A DNA stretch of 64,000 bases from Dactylosporangium sucinum. GTDB lineage: Bacteria; Actinomycetota; Actinomycetes; Mycobacteriales; Micromonosporaceae. The stretch is from assembly GCF_014647515.1 (NCBI RefSeq), contig NZ_BMPI01000003.1, forward strand, positions 1-64,000. The letters are read 5' to 3'. Positions within the stretch are counted from its first letter, which is position 1; the number at the start of each line of letters is the position of its first letter. Below the pieces are notes generated by a model. That model saw only the letters and a list, made by a program, of their open reading frames with translations. It searched no databases and was not told the DNA's origin. The position numbers were made by a program, and so were the translations under genes. Shown one piece after another: positions 28,865 through 37,147 of the stretch.

Positions 28865-29200
28865 GTGCTGATCTACAAGATCCTGCTGCCGGCCGAGTGG
28901 GCCGCCTTCGAGGCGGCCGGACGGTTCGACGGCTCGCCGATCGACCTGCGCGACGGGTTCGTGCACCTGTCGTCGCGGGACCAGGTGGCCGGCACCGCGC
29001 TGCGGTACTTCGCCGACGTGCCCGAGCTCGTGGTGCTCGCCGTCGACGCGCAGCTGCTCGGCGCCTGGCTGCGCTGGGAGGTCTCGGCGCACGGCGGGCC
29101 CTACCCGCACCTCTACGCGCCGCTGCCCCGGGCGGCCGTCGCCGCCGTCCATCGCATCGCCGGCGCGGCCTCCGTCGACGAGGTGGTGCCGCGCGGATGA
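28865..29200 (+). CDS. DUF952 protein
   Basis: 111 residues from GTG 28865; GTG 28856 is an alternative. Begins LIYKILLPAEWAAFEAAG and contains DGFVHLSSRDQVAGTA, the defining DUF952 motif (IHxSxxxQ-like). It ends with PHLYAPLP and VVPRG. Cytosolic, about the normal family length. The family resembles glutathione-transferase-like or lipase-associated folds in annotation but has no proven role. Confidence 0.85.
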   Translation: MLIYKILLPAEWAAFEAAGRFDGSPIDLRDGFVHLSSRDQVAGTALRYFADVPELVVLAVDAQLLGAWLRWEVSAHGGPYPHLYAPLPRAAVAAVHRIAGAASVDEVVPRG

Positions 29201-29265
29201 CGCATCGGTGCACCCCCGCCTGACCGGAGAGCTTTCCGGCCCCTGAATCGGGGTAGCTGTGGACG

Positions 29266-29964
29266 GTGACGTCTCAGTCCCGCGCGTTGCTGCGCGACCA
29301 CGCGCTCAGCGAGATCGCCGCCGACGTGCTCGCCCACGACGAGCGGGTGCGTGACTTCTCGGTCGAGGTGCGCTTCGACCGGGGTGTCGCCCTGGTCTCC
29401 GGCGCGGTCCGGTACCCGGCCCAGGCCCGCCTGCTGCGCGAGCTGCTGGGCCGCCTCGACGGCGTGCTCGCCGTCTGGGACCGGCTGTGGGTCGACGGCC
29501 GGCCTCCGGTCGTGGTCGACGTGCGCTGCTCGACCGACCCGCGCTGCACGGCGACGACCGGCACCGAGCGCCGGCCGGACGAGGCCGCCCCGCTGGTCGC
29601 CGACGCCCTGCGCCGCCTGCCGCTGGCCGACGCCAGCGTCGACCGCCTCTACGCGGTGCACGTCCTGGAGTTCCTGCCCGACTACCTGCCGCTCATCGAC
29701 GACTGTCACCGGGTGCTGCGCGCCGACGGCGTCCTGCACCTCATGGCCCCGTACTGGCAGCACCCCGACGCGGTGGCCGACCCCACCCTGCGCCGCCTGC
29801 TCGACGTGCAGACGGTGAAGGGCATCTGCACCCGGCCGGGTGCCCCGCAGTGGTTCCCGCTGCACGCGGCCTGCGACGGCGAGTCGGTCTTCGCCGACCT
29901 GGTTCCGCTGCCGTCGCCGGACTCGGCCGCGGACGACGTCTGGCTCAGCCGCTTCTTCGACTGA
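29266..29964 (+). CDS. BON-like domain fused to a partial class-I methyltransferase fold
   Basis: 232 residues from GTG. Residues about 12-72 fit a BON-type domain (VRDFSVEVRFDRGVALVSGAVRYPAQARLL, ended by DGVLAVWDRLWV). From about 95 a methyltransferase-11-like half follows: RRLPLADASVDRLYAVHVLEFL, then LIDDCHRVLRADGVLHLMAPYW. The glycine-rich SAM-binding motif I that should precede it is missing, so SAM binding is doubtful. May be a protein-protein interaction module or a decayed enzyme. 12 nt before the histidine kinase gene. Confidence 0.6.
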   Translation: MTSQSRALLRDHALSEIAADVLAHDERVRDFSVEVRFDRGVALVSGAVRYPAQARLLRELLGRLDGVLAVWDRLWVDGRPPVVVDVRCSTDPRCTATTGTERRPDEAAPLVADALRRLPLADASVDRLYAVHVLEFLPDYLPLIDDCHRVLRADGVLHLMAPYWQHPDAVADPTLRRLLDVQTVKGICTRPGAPQWFPLHAACDGESVFADLVPLPSPDSAADDVWLSRFFD

Positions 29965-29976
29965 CACCATGGCGGC

Positions 29977-31062
29977 GTGCAGCGGGCCGCAGCGTACCTC
30001 CTGGCCGGGCCGATCGTCGCCGCCGTGTGGCTGGCGGTCGTCGGCGGGCTCTACGCCGTCGGCATCGTGGTCCAGTTCGCCCCGGTCGGTGCGCTCTTCG
30101 TCCTCGCCGGGCAGTTCCTCCTGCGCCCCATCGGCCGGGTCGAGCGCGGACTGGCCCGCGCCCTGCTCGGGGTCGACGTGCCCGCGCCGCCGCCGCTCGC
30201 GCCGCCCGGCACCGCGTGGTGGCGGTGGGTCGGCGCGGTGTTCCGCGACCCGCACGGCTGGCGGGTGCTCGCCTGGATCGTGGTCCGGTGCGTGACCGGC
30301 CCGGCCGTCCTGCTGTATCCACCGCTCGTCGGCTGGTACCGGCGCCTCGCCGTGCGCCTGCTCGGCCCGAGCCCCGCCGAGGTGCTCCGGGAGCGGGCCG
30401 AGCGCGCCGAGGCGCAGGTCCGCCTCGACCAGGAGCTGCACGACAGCATCGGGCACCTGCTGTCGATGATCGTGGTCCAGGCCGGGGCCGGCGCGCACCT
30501 GTTCGACCGCGACCCGGCGTTCGCCCGCCGCGCCCTCGACACCATCCAGGAGCAGGGCCGCTCCGCGCTCGGCGAGCTCGACCGGATCATCGCCGGCCTG
30601 CGCCCGCAGGACGTCCCCGACGTCGAGACGCTGCTCGACGGGGCCGCGGCCGCCGGCCTGCGGGTCCGCCGCCGGGTCCGGCTCGGCCCGCTGCCGGCCG
30701 TCGTGGGTCACGGGATCCATCGTGTACTGCAGGAGGCCCTGACGAACGCCGCCAAGCACGCGCCGGGGCGGGACGTCGACGTGGACCTCGCAGCGGACGG
30801 CCGGGTCGTGGCGCTCTCGGTGACGAACCCGCTGCCGTCGCCCGCGCCGGTCGCGGGCAGCGGGGCCGGCCTGGCGTCGATCCGCGACCGGGTCGCGTCG
30901 CTGGGCGGCCGGGCCACCGCCGGGTCCACGCCGGACGGCGCCTTCGCGGTCCGCGCGGTGCTCCCGTTGGGCGCGGCCCTGCCCGACGGCCCGTCCGCGT
31001 GCCGCCTGACGGCGGCCTGTGCGTGCCTGGGCTGCGGCACCCGCCGTACGGTGCTCGGGTGA
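29977..31062 (+). CDS. NarL-type sensor histidine kinase
   Basis: 361 residues from GTG. Two N-terminal helices (about 8-50) and a hydrophobic segment near 90-115, then the HisKA_3 domain with phospho-acceptor H155 in QELHDSIGHLLSMI, and a HATPase_c with IHRVLQEALTNAAKHAP and SGAGLASIRDRVASLGG. The C-terminal about 30 residues are Cys-rich (TAACACLGCGTRR), unusual for the family and a possible metal or redox site. GTGA overlap with the response regulator. Confidence 0.9.
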   Translation: MQRAAAYLLAGPIVAAVWLAVVGGLYAVGIVVQFAPVGALFVLAGQFLLRPIGRVERGLARALLGVDVPAPPPLAPPGTAWWRWVGAVFRDPHGWRVLAWIVVRCVTGPAVLLYPPLVGWYRRLAVRLLGPSPAEVLRERAERAEAQVRLDQELHDSIGHLLSMIVVQAGAGAHLFDRDPAFARRALDTIQEQGRSALGELDRIIAGLRPQDVPDVETLLDGAAAAGLRVRRRVRLGPLPAVVGHGIHRVLQEALTNAAKHAPGRDVDVDLAADGRVVALSVTNPLPSPAPVAGSGAGLASIRDRVASLGGRATAGSTPDGAFAVRAVLPLGAALPDGPSACRLTAACACLGCGTRRTVLG

Positions 31063-31712
31063 GGATCGCGATCGTCGACGACGACCCGCTCGTGCGGCTC
31101 GGCCTGCGGGCCGTCCTGGCCGCCGAGCCCGGCTGGGCGGTCGTGGGGGAGGCGGCCGACGGCGCGGCGGCGGTGGCGGCGTTCGGGGGCGCTGCCGGCG
31201 CCGAGCGTCCGGACCTGATCCTCATGGACATCCGCATGCCGGGCGGCATGGACGGCATCGAGGCCACCCGCCGGATCACGGCGTCCGCCCCGGCGGTGCG
31301 GGTGCTCGTCCTGACGACGTTCGAGGTCGACGAGGACGTGTACCGCGCCCTGCGGGCGGGCGCGGCCGGCTTCGTCCTGAAGCGGACCCCACCGGCCCAG
31401 CTCATCGAGGCGGTCCGGGTGGCCGGCACGGGGGAGTCGCTGCTGCTGCCGTCCTCGACCCGCGGGGTGATCGAGCGCTTCGCGGTCCCGTCGGGCCCGG
31501 CACTGCCCGACCTCTCCGACCGCGAGCGCGAGGTGCTGCGCCTGCTGGCCCGCGGCCGCTCGAACGCGGAGATCGCGCAGGAGCTGTACCTGGGCATCCA
31601 GACGGTGAAGTCCCACGTGGCCACGCTGCTGGCCAAGCTGGGCGTCCGCGACCGCACCCAGGCCGTGATCGCCGCCTACGAGTCCGGTTTCGTCCGGCCC
31701 GGGAGCAGCTGA
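31059..31712 (+). CDS. NarL/FixJ-family response regulator
   Basis: 217 residues. Receiver domain with acidic pocket IVDDDPLVR, phospho-acceptor D57 (LILMDIRMPGG), T in LVLTTFE and K in FVLKRTPP. LuxR-type helix-turn-helix at about 155-210: LSDREREVLRLLARGRSNAEIA and GIQTVKSHVATLLAKLGVRDR. Cognate to the kinase it overlaps. Targets unknown. Confidence 0.95.
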   Translation: MRIAIVDDDPLVRLGLRAVLAAEPGWAVVGEAADGAAAVAAFGGAAGAERPDLILMDIRMPGGMDGIEATRRITASAPAVRVLVLTTFEVDEDVYRALRAGAAGFVLKRTPPAQLIEAVRVAGTGESLLLPSSTRGVIERFAVPSGPALPDLSDREREVLRLLARGRSNAEIAQELYLGIQTVKSHVATLLAKLGVRDRTQAVIAAYESGFVRPGSS

Positions 31713-31760
31713 GCAATATTCGGCGGCCTTGCGTGCATCCGGGGAGTAGGTTGCGTCAGC

Positions 31761-32510
31761 GTGGATGAGAGGGCAGTGCTCGCGGAGTTCGATCGGCAGG
31801 TGCGGCAGCAGCCGCAGGGGGACGGGGTCGTGGAGCGCGAGCCCGGCATCGTGCGGGTCGTGTCGGCGCCCGACGGCTGGACCGGGATCGCGTGGGCCGA
31901 CCTGGACGGCCTGGATGCCGGCGCGGTGATCGCGGCGCAGGTCGCGCGCTTCGCCGAGCAGGCCTGGGAGTGGAAGCACTACTCGCACGACCGCCCCGCC
32001 GACCTGCCGGAGCGACTGGCGGCGGCCGGCTTCGAGGCGGGCCCCGTCGAGGGCCTGCTGGTGGCCGAGATCGCGCGGCTGCCCCTGGACGTCGTGCTGC
32101 CGGCCGGCGTGCGGCTGCTGCCCGTGACCGACGCGGCGTCGGCCGAGCTGCTCGTGCGGGTGCACGACGAGGTGTTCGGCGGCGACCACGCCCGGATCGG
32201 GACGGAGATCCTCCGGCGCCCGGAGACCGTGTCCGCCGTGGTGGCGATGGACGGGGACCGGCCGATCTGCGCGGGGCGGGTCGAGCTGCATCCCGGGACG
32301 GAGTTCGCCTCCATCTGGGGCGGGGGAACCGTCGCCGAGTGGCGGGGGCGTGGCGTGTTCCGGGCGCTCGTCGCCTACCGGGCCGCGCTGGCGCACGCCG
32401 CCGGGTACCGGTACCTCCAGCTCGACGCCTCCGCGGACAGCCGCCCGATCCTCAAGCGGCTCGGTTTCGCGCAGCTCGCCACCACCACGCCGTACGTCCT
32501 CACCGGCTGA
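31761..32510 (+). CDS. GNAT-family N-acetyltransferase
   Basis: 249 residues from GTG. The C-terminal half is a GNAT domain: ASIWGGGTVAEWRGRGVFRALVAY (acetyl-CoA loop R/QxxGxG/A) and YLQLDASADSRPILKRLGF. The N-terminal about 110 residues are a degenerate second GNAT-like half. Acceptor substrate unknown. Convergent with the methyltransferase gene, 10 bp apart. Confidence 0.85.
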   Translation: MDERAVLAEFDRQVRQQPQGDGVVEREPGIVRVVSAPDGWTGIAWADLDGLDAGAVIAAQVARFAEQAWEWKHYSHDRPADLPERLAAAGFEAGPVEGLLVAEIARLPLDVVLPAGVRLLPVTDAASAELLVRVHDEVFGGDHARIGTEILRRPETVSAVVAMDGDRPICAGRVELHPGTEFASIWGGGTVAEWRGRGVFRALVAYRAALAHAAGYRYLQLDASADSRPILKRLGFAQLATTTPYVLTG

Positions 32511-32520
32511 GGCACGCAGG

Positions 32521-33231
32521 CTACGCGGCGCGGGCCGGGCGGCGGGTGTAGTGGGAGTTCACCGCCGGCTGGCCGGTGTAGTTCGGGCCGGCGTCCGGGT
32601 CCGCGCCCAGGTACTCGTACGGGAGCTCCACCTCGGCGCGGTCGTCGCGGCCGATCCGGCGGCGGCGGCCGTCGTAGCTGAAGCCCGCCTCGCGCAGGTC
32701 CGAGGCCAGGCGGCGGCCGGCCGGCGCGCCACCCGTCAGGCGGATGCTCGCCAGGTCCAGGTCGGCGACGAAGCGGCCGCCCGGAGTGAGCCAGGACGAG
32801 GCCCGCTGCAGGACGGCCAGCTTGTCGCCCACGTAGTGCAGGCCGTGGACGCTGGTGATCAGGTCGTACCGCCGGGCCGGCTGCCACGACGTGGCCGACG
32901 CCGTCGTCAGCCGCAGCCACGGGACCGCCGGGGCGGGGTCGTACGCGTCGACCAGGTCCAGGCCCTCGATGAGCACCCGCTCGGCCAGGCCGGCGTCGGA
33001 CAGCCGCGCCGCCGCCTCGATGACGGCGCGGCCGGTGCCGCAGCAGAGGTCCAGCCACGCCACCGTCTCCGGGGCGCCGGTGACCCGCAGCAGGCCGGTG
33101 AGCACGTCCGCGGGGTCGAAGCCCAGCTCACGGGCGTAGCTGTTGACGCCGGCCAGGCGCCGTTCGCGGTTCATCGCCGAGTTTGCCACCACCGCCGAAC
33201 CGGCGAGCGTGTCGTCGTCGAGCAGAGGCAC
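32521..33231 (-). CDS. SAM-dependent methyltransferase
   Basis: 236 residues from GTG 33231. I keep this start because the segment LLDDDTLAGSAVVANSAMNRERRLAGVNSY is a conserved N-terminal family feature; ATG 33174 is the alternative. Motif I WLDLCCGTGRAVIEAA, motif II-like LIEGLDLVDAYDP, and a YDLITSVHGLHYVGDK post-motif. The C-terminus includes a GRRRRIGRDD turn and ends in a basic tail. Small-molecule methyltransferase of unknown substrate. Confidence 0.85.
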   Translation of the reverse strand: MPLLDDDTLAGSAVVANSAMNRERRLAGVNSYARELGFDPADVLTGLLRVTGAPETVAWLDLCCGTGRAVIEAAARLSDAGLAERVLIEGLDLVDAYDPAPAVPWLRLTTASATSWQPARRYDLITSVHGLHYVGDKLAVLQRASSWLTPGGRFVADLDLASIRLTGGAPAGRRLASDLREAGFSYDGRRRRIGRDDRAEVELPYEYLGADPDAGPNYTGQPAVNSHYTRRPARAA

Positions 33232-33275
33232 CGCACCATGATCGCAGGTCACCTCTGCCCTGCCAACGACGACTT

Positions 33276-33626
33276 TCAGTGACGGCCGCGGCCGCCGTGG
33301 TCGTCGCCGCCCTTGTCGTCGCCGCCGTGACCGCCGTGACCGCCGTGGTCGTCGCCCACGTCGTGGGACGGGCCGTCGTCGGCGCCGTGCCCGCCGCGGT
33401 CGCCGCCGTGGTCGTCGAACGTCGCCGACGTCGAGGGCGAGCCGGACGGGGAGGGCGAGTCGGACGGCGACGGCGACCCGGACGGAGAAGGACCGTCCGA
33501 AGTGGACACCGACACCGCCGGGGACGGGTTGTCGTCGCGCCGGTCCGGGCCGCTCGCCGCCAGCGCCGTCCCGCCGATCGCCAGCCCTGCCACGACCGTC
33601 GCACCCATGATGACAATCTTGCGCAT
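33276..33626 (-). CDS. Secreted His/Asp/Gly-rich protein
   Basis: 116 residues; AGGAGG lies 10 nt before the ATG. Signal peptide MRKIVIMGATVVAGLAIGGTALA with AxA cleavage near residue 23. A Ser/Pro linker built on SPSGSPSPSDSPSPSG follows, then a 45-residue low-complexity tail of HGG/HGGD units (about 12 His, many Asp). The tail should bind divalent metals. It lies just downstream of a two-component system (HK 33729, RR 34970) on the same strand, so it may be a target or accessory of that system. No family recognised. Confidence 0.7.
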   Translation of the reverse strand: MRKIVIMGATVVAGLAIGGTALAASGPDRRDDNPSPAVSVSTSDGPSPSGSPSPSDSPSPSGSPSTSATFDDHGGDRGGHGADDGPSHDVGDDHGGHGGHGGDDKGGDDHGGRGRH

Positions 33627-33728
33627 TGCCAGTACACCTCCTGGTCGAAAGCAACCTTCCGACCTGAACGATGCCGGGGCGCCGGCTAGGGCGATCCTGT
33701 CGCAAGCCTAAGAATCGGTTAAGGCCAG

Positions 33729-34973
33729 CTATGCAACAGGCCTCAACGCCACCGTGACCCGCGCGCCGCCGCCGGGCGATCGACCGACGGTGAGGGATCC
33801 GCCGGCGGATTCGGCGGTACTGCGGGCGATGTCCAGGCCGAGCCCGGTGGATCCGGCGCCGCTCACCCCGCGGCCACCGGCCTCCGGCGGGAACCCCGGG
33901 CCCTCGTCGTCGACGACGAGCACCGCCCCGAGGCCCGACCTCCGCAGCGTCACGGCGAACCCGACGCCCTCGTCGGTGTGCGCGAAGACGTTGCCCAGCA
34001 ACGCGTCCACCGTCGCCGCGAGGTCCCCGGCGGGCACCGCGACCGGCAGCGGCCCCGGTTCGGCGCTGAACGCGACCGGCCGGCCCTGGTCCTCGGCGAG
34101 CACCGTCCAGAACGCGACCCGCTCGGCGACCACGGCCGCCGCGTCGCAGGCCGGTGCGGACCGCTCGCGGCGGGCGTCCTCGATGACCGCGGTGACGGCC
34201 CGGTCGAGCGCGGCGACGTGGCCGAGCATGCGTTCGGCGTCGGCCGGGTCGCGCAGCCCCTCGGCGTCGAGGCGCAGCGCGGTCATCGGGGTCCGCATCC
34301 GGTGGGACAGGTCGGCGACCCGCTCGCGCTCCTGCCGGAGCAGGTCGCGGATCCGCCCGGCGAGCTGGTTGAGCGCGGCGGCCACGGCGCGCACCTCGGG
34401 CGGCCCGGCGGCGGCCGCCCGCCGGTCGAGGTCGCCGGCGGCGAGCCCGTCGGAGACCGCGGCCAGGGTGCGGATCGGGCGCACCACCATCACCGCGAGC
34501 CGGTCGGCCACGGCCAGCCCGAGCACCAGGAGGCCCACGCCGACCAGCGCGAGGATCAGCCAGGACCGGGTGACGCCGCGGCGCAGGTCCCGCTCGGGGA
34601 CGAACGAGCGGACGACCGCGGTGCCGCCGGGCAGGCCCTGCACGGCGACGACGATCTCGCGCCCGCCGTCGTGCGTGACGGTGAAGCTGCCGTGCTGCGG
34701 CGCGAGCCGCACGGCCGGGGTGGCCGGCGCGTCGGCACCGACCGTGCTGCCGTCGGGCAGGTACACGGTGACGCCGGCCTGCTCGGCCGCGAGCCGCAGC
34801 GACTGCGGGTCGGCCGTGGCGACGATCGCGGCCACGGACTGCGCCTGGTTGATGGCGGTCGTCACGGCGCGGTCCTCGGCGACGTCCCGCAGGAGGAGCG
34901 CCAGCGGTACCAGGAAGGCCACCAGCACGACGGTCATCGCCGCCGCGACGAGCAGGGCCAGCCGCCACCTCAC
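33729..34973 (-). CDS. Sensor histidine kinase (OmpR-type partner)
   Basis: 414 residues from GTG 34973, which overlaps the response-regulator stop (GTGA). TM1 at about 5-28, an extracellular sensor loop to about 135, TM2 at about 138-160. HAMP follows (VVRPIRTLAAVSDGLAAGDLDRR), then HisKA with ADLSHRMRTPMTALRLDAEGL, then HATPase with N box ALLGNVFAHTDEGVGF, DDEGPGFP and STGLGLDIA. Complete kinase. Sensor input unknown. Confidence 0.93.
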   Translation of the reverse strand: MRWRLALLVAAAMTVVLVAFLVPLALLLRDVAEDRAVTTAINQAQSVAAIVATADPQSLRLAAEQAGVTVYLPDGSTVGADAPATPAVRLAPQHGSFTVTHDGGREIVVAVQGLPGGTAVVRSFVPERDLRRGVTRSWLILALVGVGLLVLGLAVADRLAVMVVRPIRTLAAVSDGLAAGDLDRRAAAAGPPEVRAVAAALNQLAGRIRDLLRQERERVADLSHRMRTPMTALRLDAEGLRDPADAERMLGHVAALDRAVTAVIEDARRERSAPACDAAAVVAERVAFWTVLAEDQGRPVAFSAEPGPLPVAVPAGDLAATVDALLGNVFAHTDEGVGFAVTLRRSGLGAVLVVDDEGPGFPPEAGGRGVSGAGSTGLGLDIARSTAESAGGSLTVGRSPGGGARVTVALRPVA

Positions 34974-35656
34974 GGCGCGAGCCCGAACTTCACGCCGACG
35001 CGGCGCACGGTGTGCAGCCGGCGGGGCTCCTGCGCGGTCTCGCCGAGCTTGCGGCGCAGCCAGGAGAGGTGGACGTCGACGGTCTTGTCGGCGGCCGTGT
35101 ACGGCACCTGCCAGACCTCGGTGAGCAGCTCGCGCTTGCTGACCACCGCGCCGGGGCGGGCGGCGAGGTAGTGCAGCAGGTCGAACTCGCGCGGGGTCAG
35201 GTCGAGCGGCGCGCCGTCCAGGGTCGCGGTGCGCCCGCGCGGGTCGATGCGCACGCCGTCGACCTCGATCGCCGGGTCCGGCTGCTCGGCGCTCGCGCCG
35301 CCGCGGCGGAGCACGGCGCGGATGCGGGCGTCGATCTGGTCGGCCCCGTACGGCTTCACCACGTAGTCGTCGGCGCCGGCGTCGAGGGCCCGGACCATCT
35401 CGCCCTCGGTGCGCCGCGCGGTGACGACGATGATGGGCACCGCGCTGACGGCCCGGAGCATCCGGAGGACCTCGCGGCCGTCCAGGTCCGGCAGGCCGAG
35501 ATCCAGCAGTACCACGTCCGGCGCCTCCGCCACCGCGAGCTTCAGCCCGTCCATGGCCGTGCCGGCGGCGGCCACCACGTGGCCACGCTCGGTGAGCGCA
35601 CGGACGATCCCGGTGCGGATCGTCCCGTCGTCCTCCACGATCAGCACCTTCGCCAT
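34970..35656 (-). CDS. OmpR/PhoB-family response regulator
   Basis: 228 residues. Receiver domain with LIVEDDGTIR, D52 (VVLLDLGLPDLDG), T in VVTARRTEGE and K in VVKPYGADQ. Winged-helix DNA-binding domain from about 130: PLDLTPREFDLLHYLAARPGAVVSKRELLTEVW and VDVHLSWLRRKLGE. First gene of the RR-HK unit. The 49-bp divergent promoter gap contains the palindrome GGTTAACC (35664-35671), a possible autoregulatory site. Confidence 0.95.
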   Translation of the reverse strand: MAKVLIVEDDGTIRTGIVRALTERGHVVAAAGTAMDGLKLAVAEAPDVVLLDLGLPDLDGREVLRMLRAVSAVPIIVVTARRTEGEMVRALDAGADDYVVKPYGADQIDARIRAVLRRGGASAEQPDPAIEVDGVRIDPRGRTATLDGAPLDLTPREFDLLHYLAARPGAVVSKRELLTEVWQVPYTAADKTVDVHLSWLRRKLGETAQEPRRLHTVRRVGVKFGLAP

Positions 35657-35705
35657 ATCGAGAGGTTAACCATCCCTTAGCGAACCGCGGTGGATAGTAG
35701 GCGCC

Positions 35706-36239
35706 ATGGGACGACGGTGGCTCCTCGCGGGGCTGGCCTGGCTGGTGACGGCGGCACTGACGACCGCGGTGGCGATCGGCGCGGTGAACTCGCTGCGCCG
35801 CGGCATCTTCGGCCCGGCGGACGCGCCGCCGATGAGCGAGGCCGAGGTGCAGGCGCGGCTGTCCCCGTCGGCGCCGGACGGCGGCTCGCCGGCCGCGACG
35901 CAAGGCCCCACGCCCGCGCCGTCCTCGTCGGGCGGCGTCCCGTCGGGCGGCGTCCCGTCGGGCGGCGTCCCGTCGTCCCCGGCCGCTCCGCCGTCGGGCG
36001 GCGCCCCGAAGGCGTTGCCCACCGACGGCGGGACGATCGTCGCCGTGTGCGACGGCAACGGCCTGGCCCGCCTGGTGTCCTGGACGCCGCGCCCGGGCTG
36101 GGAGGCCGACCACGTGGTCGCCGGCCCGGCCCCGGCCGCGTCCCTGCGCTTCAAGGCCCGCTCCGGCGGCGGCGACGTCCGCGCGCTGATCACCTGCGCC
36201 GGCGACCAGCCCACGCTGGCCCTGACCGGCGACGACTGA
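35706..36239 (+). CDS. Secreted protein with GGVPS repeats
   Basis: 177 residues. Signal anchor or signal peptide at about 4-28 (WLLAGLAWLVTAALTTAVAIG). The low-complexity region includes three exact 15-bp DNA repeats (35928-35972) encoding GGVPS units. A C-terminal domain of about 75 residues has two cysteines (VAVCDGNG, LITCAGDQP) that may form a disulfide. Divergent from the OmpR-type regulator, so it may be regulated by it. Family not recognised. Confidence 0.65.
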   Translation: MGRRWLLAGLAWLVTAALTTAVAIGAVNSLRRGIFGPADAPPMSEAEVQARLSPSAPDGGSPAATQGPTPAPSSSGGVPSGGVPSGGVPSSPAAPPSGGAPKALPTDGGTIVAVCDGNGLARLVSWTPRPGWEADHVVAGPAPAASLRFKARSGGGDVRALITCAGDQPTLALTGDD

Positions 36240-36276
36240 CCCGGCCCGGCCGGCTCGGCCGGAGCCGCCGCTGGCG

Positions 36277-36289
36277 GTCCACAGTGGAC
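36277..36289. repeat. GTCCACNGTGGAC palindrome (intergenic copy)
   Basis: GTCCACAGTGGAC, extended by one more G/C pair on each side (36276-36290), between the convergent stops at 36239 and 36348. One of six exact GTCCACNGTGGAC sites in the window; the others at 12516, 18123, 52502, 52682 and 55340 lie inside genes. Confidence 0.85.
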
Positions 36290-36347
36290 CAGAGCGCCTG
36301 GTGGGCGGTTCGTGGCCGTCAACCCGCGGCACGGCGCGCGGCTCGTG

Positions 36348-37073
36348 CTACGCGACGCCGAGCCGCTGGACCGACGACGCGCGGGTCACCGCGGCCGTGG
36401 CGAACGCCCGGATCACCGGGTGGCAGCGGGTGCCGTCGCCCGCCAGCTCGGGCTGGAACAGCGTGCCGACCAGGAACGGGTGGCCGTCGAGCTCGGCGAC
36501 GCGCACCTCGCCCGCGTCGTCGTGGCCGGTGAAGCGCAGCCCGTGCGCGGACAGCTGCGGCAGGTAGGCGTGGTCGAGGCCGTACGCGCAGTGGTACCGC
36601 TCGACCGAGCGCTCCACGCCGAAGGTCCGCTCGGCGAGCGAGCCGGGCGCCAGGGTCACCGCGCCCTCGTGGCCGACGAGCGAGCAGGACAGCGCGACGA
36701 TGACCGGGCGGGCGCCGTCCGGGTCCGACTCGGCGTGGCCGGCGTCGGGCAGGCCGCAGACGTCGCGGGCGAACTCCAGCAGCAGGTGCTGGAAGCCGCC
36801 GCACGTGCCGAGGAACGCGACGCCCTCCTCCCGGGCCACGCGCACGGCGTGCAGGGCGCCGGCCTCGCTGCGGTACGGGCTGCCGGGCAGCAGCCAGATG
36901 CCGTCGAACCGGGCCAGGTCGGTGGCCTCGGCCTCGTCGGTGCCGACCCAGTACGCGTCGAGCGCCAGGCCGTGCTGCTCGCGGAGCACGTCGATCAGGC
37001 CGGGGATGCGGGTGTGGGAGCGCACGTGCGGGGAGCGGTCACCGACGAGCGCCACGCGGGCGGTTCGAGTCAT
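36348..37073 (-). CDS. Class-I glutamine amidotransferase-like protein (CTP-synthase-type)
   Basis: 241 residues. Resembles the glutaminase half of CTP synthase without the synthetase: VALVGDRSPHVRSH start, nucleophile Cys in FLGTCGGFQHLL, and a C-terminal GTLFQPELAGDGTRCHP, where F-Q-P-E supplies the Glu. H of the usual triad is weaker. Such stand-alone proteins are of unknown partner or substrate. Divergent from the LysR gene across 74 bp that carry a LysR-type repeat, so LysR may control it. Confidence 0.8.
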   Translation of the reverse strand: MTRTARVALVGDRSPHVRSHTRIPGLIDVLREQHGLALDAYWVGTDEAEATDLARFDGIWLLPGSPYRSEAGALHAVRVAREEGVAFLGTCGGFQHLLLEFARDVCGLPDAGHAESDPDGARPVIVALSCSLVGHEGAVTLAPGSLAERTFGVERSVERYHCAYGLDHAYLPQLSAHGLRFTGHDDAGEVRVAELDGHPFLVGTLFQPELAGDGTRCHPVIRAFATAAVTRASSVQRLGVA

Positions 37074-37129
37074 GTCAGCAGCCTGCCCGGCCTGCGTACA
37101 TCAGTCCAACGAACATTCGTGGTGATCCG

Positions 37130-37144
37130 ATCAGCAATACTGAT
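37130..37144. promoter_or_regulatory. LysR-type operator candidate
   Basis: ATCAG-CAATA-CTGAT, a perfect 5-bp inverted repeat with 5-nt spacer, fits the T-N11-A LysR box. It ends 4 nt before the LysR start and 57 nt from the divergent amidotransferase start. Confidence 0.5.
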
Positions 37145-37147
37145 GTC

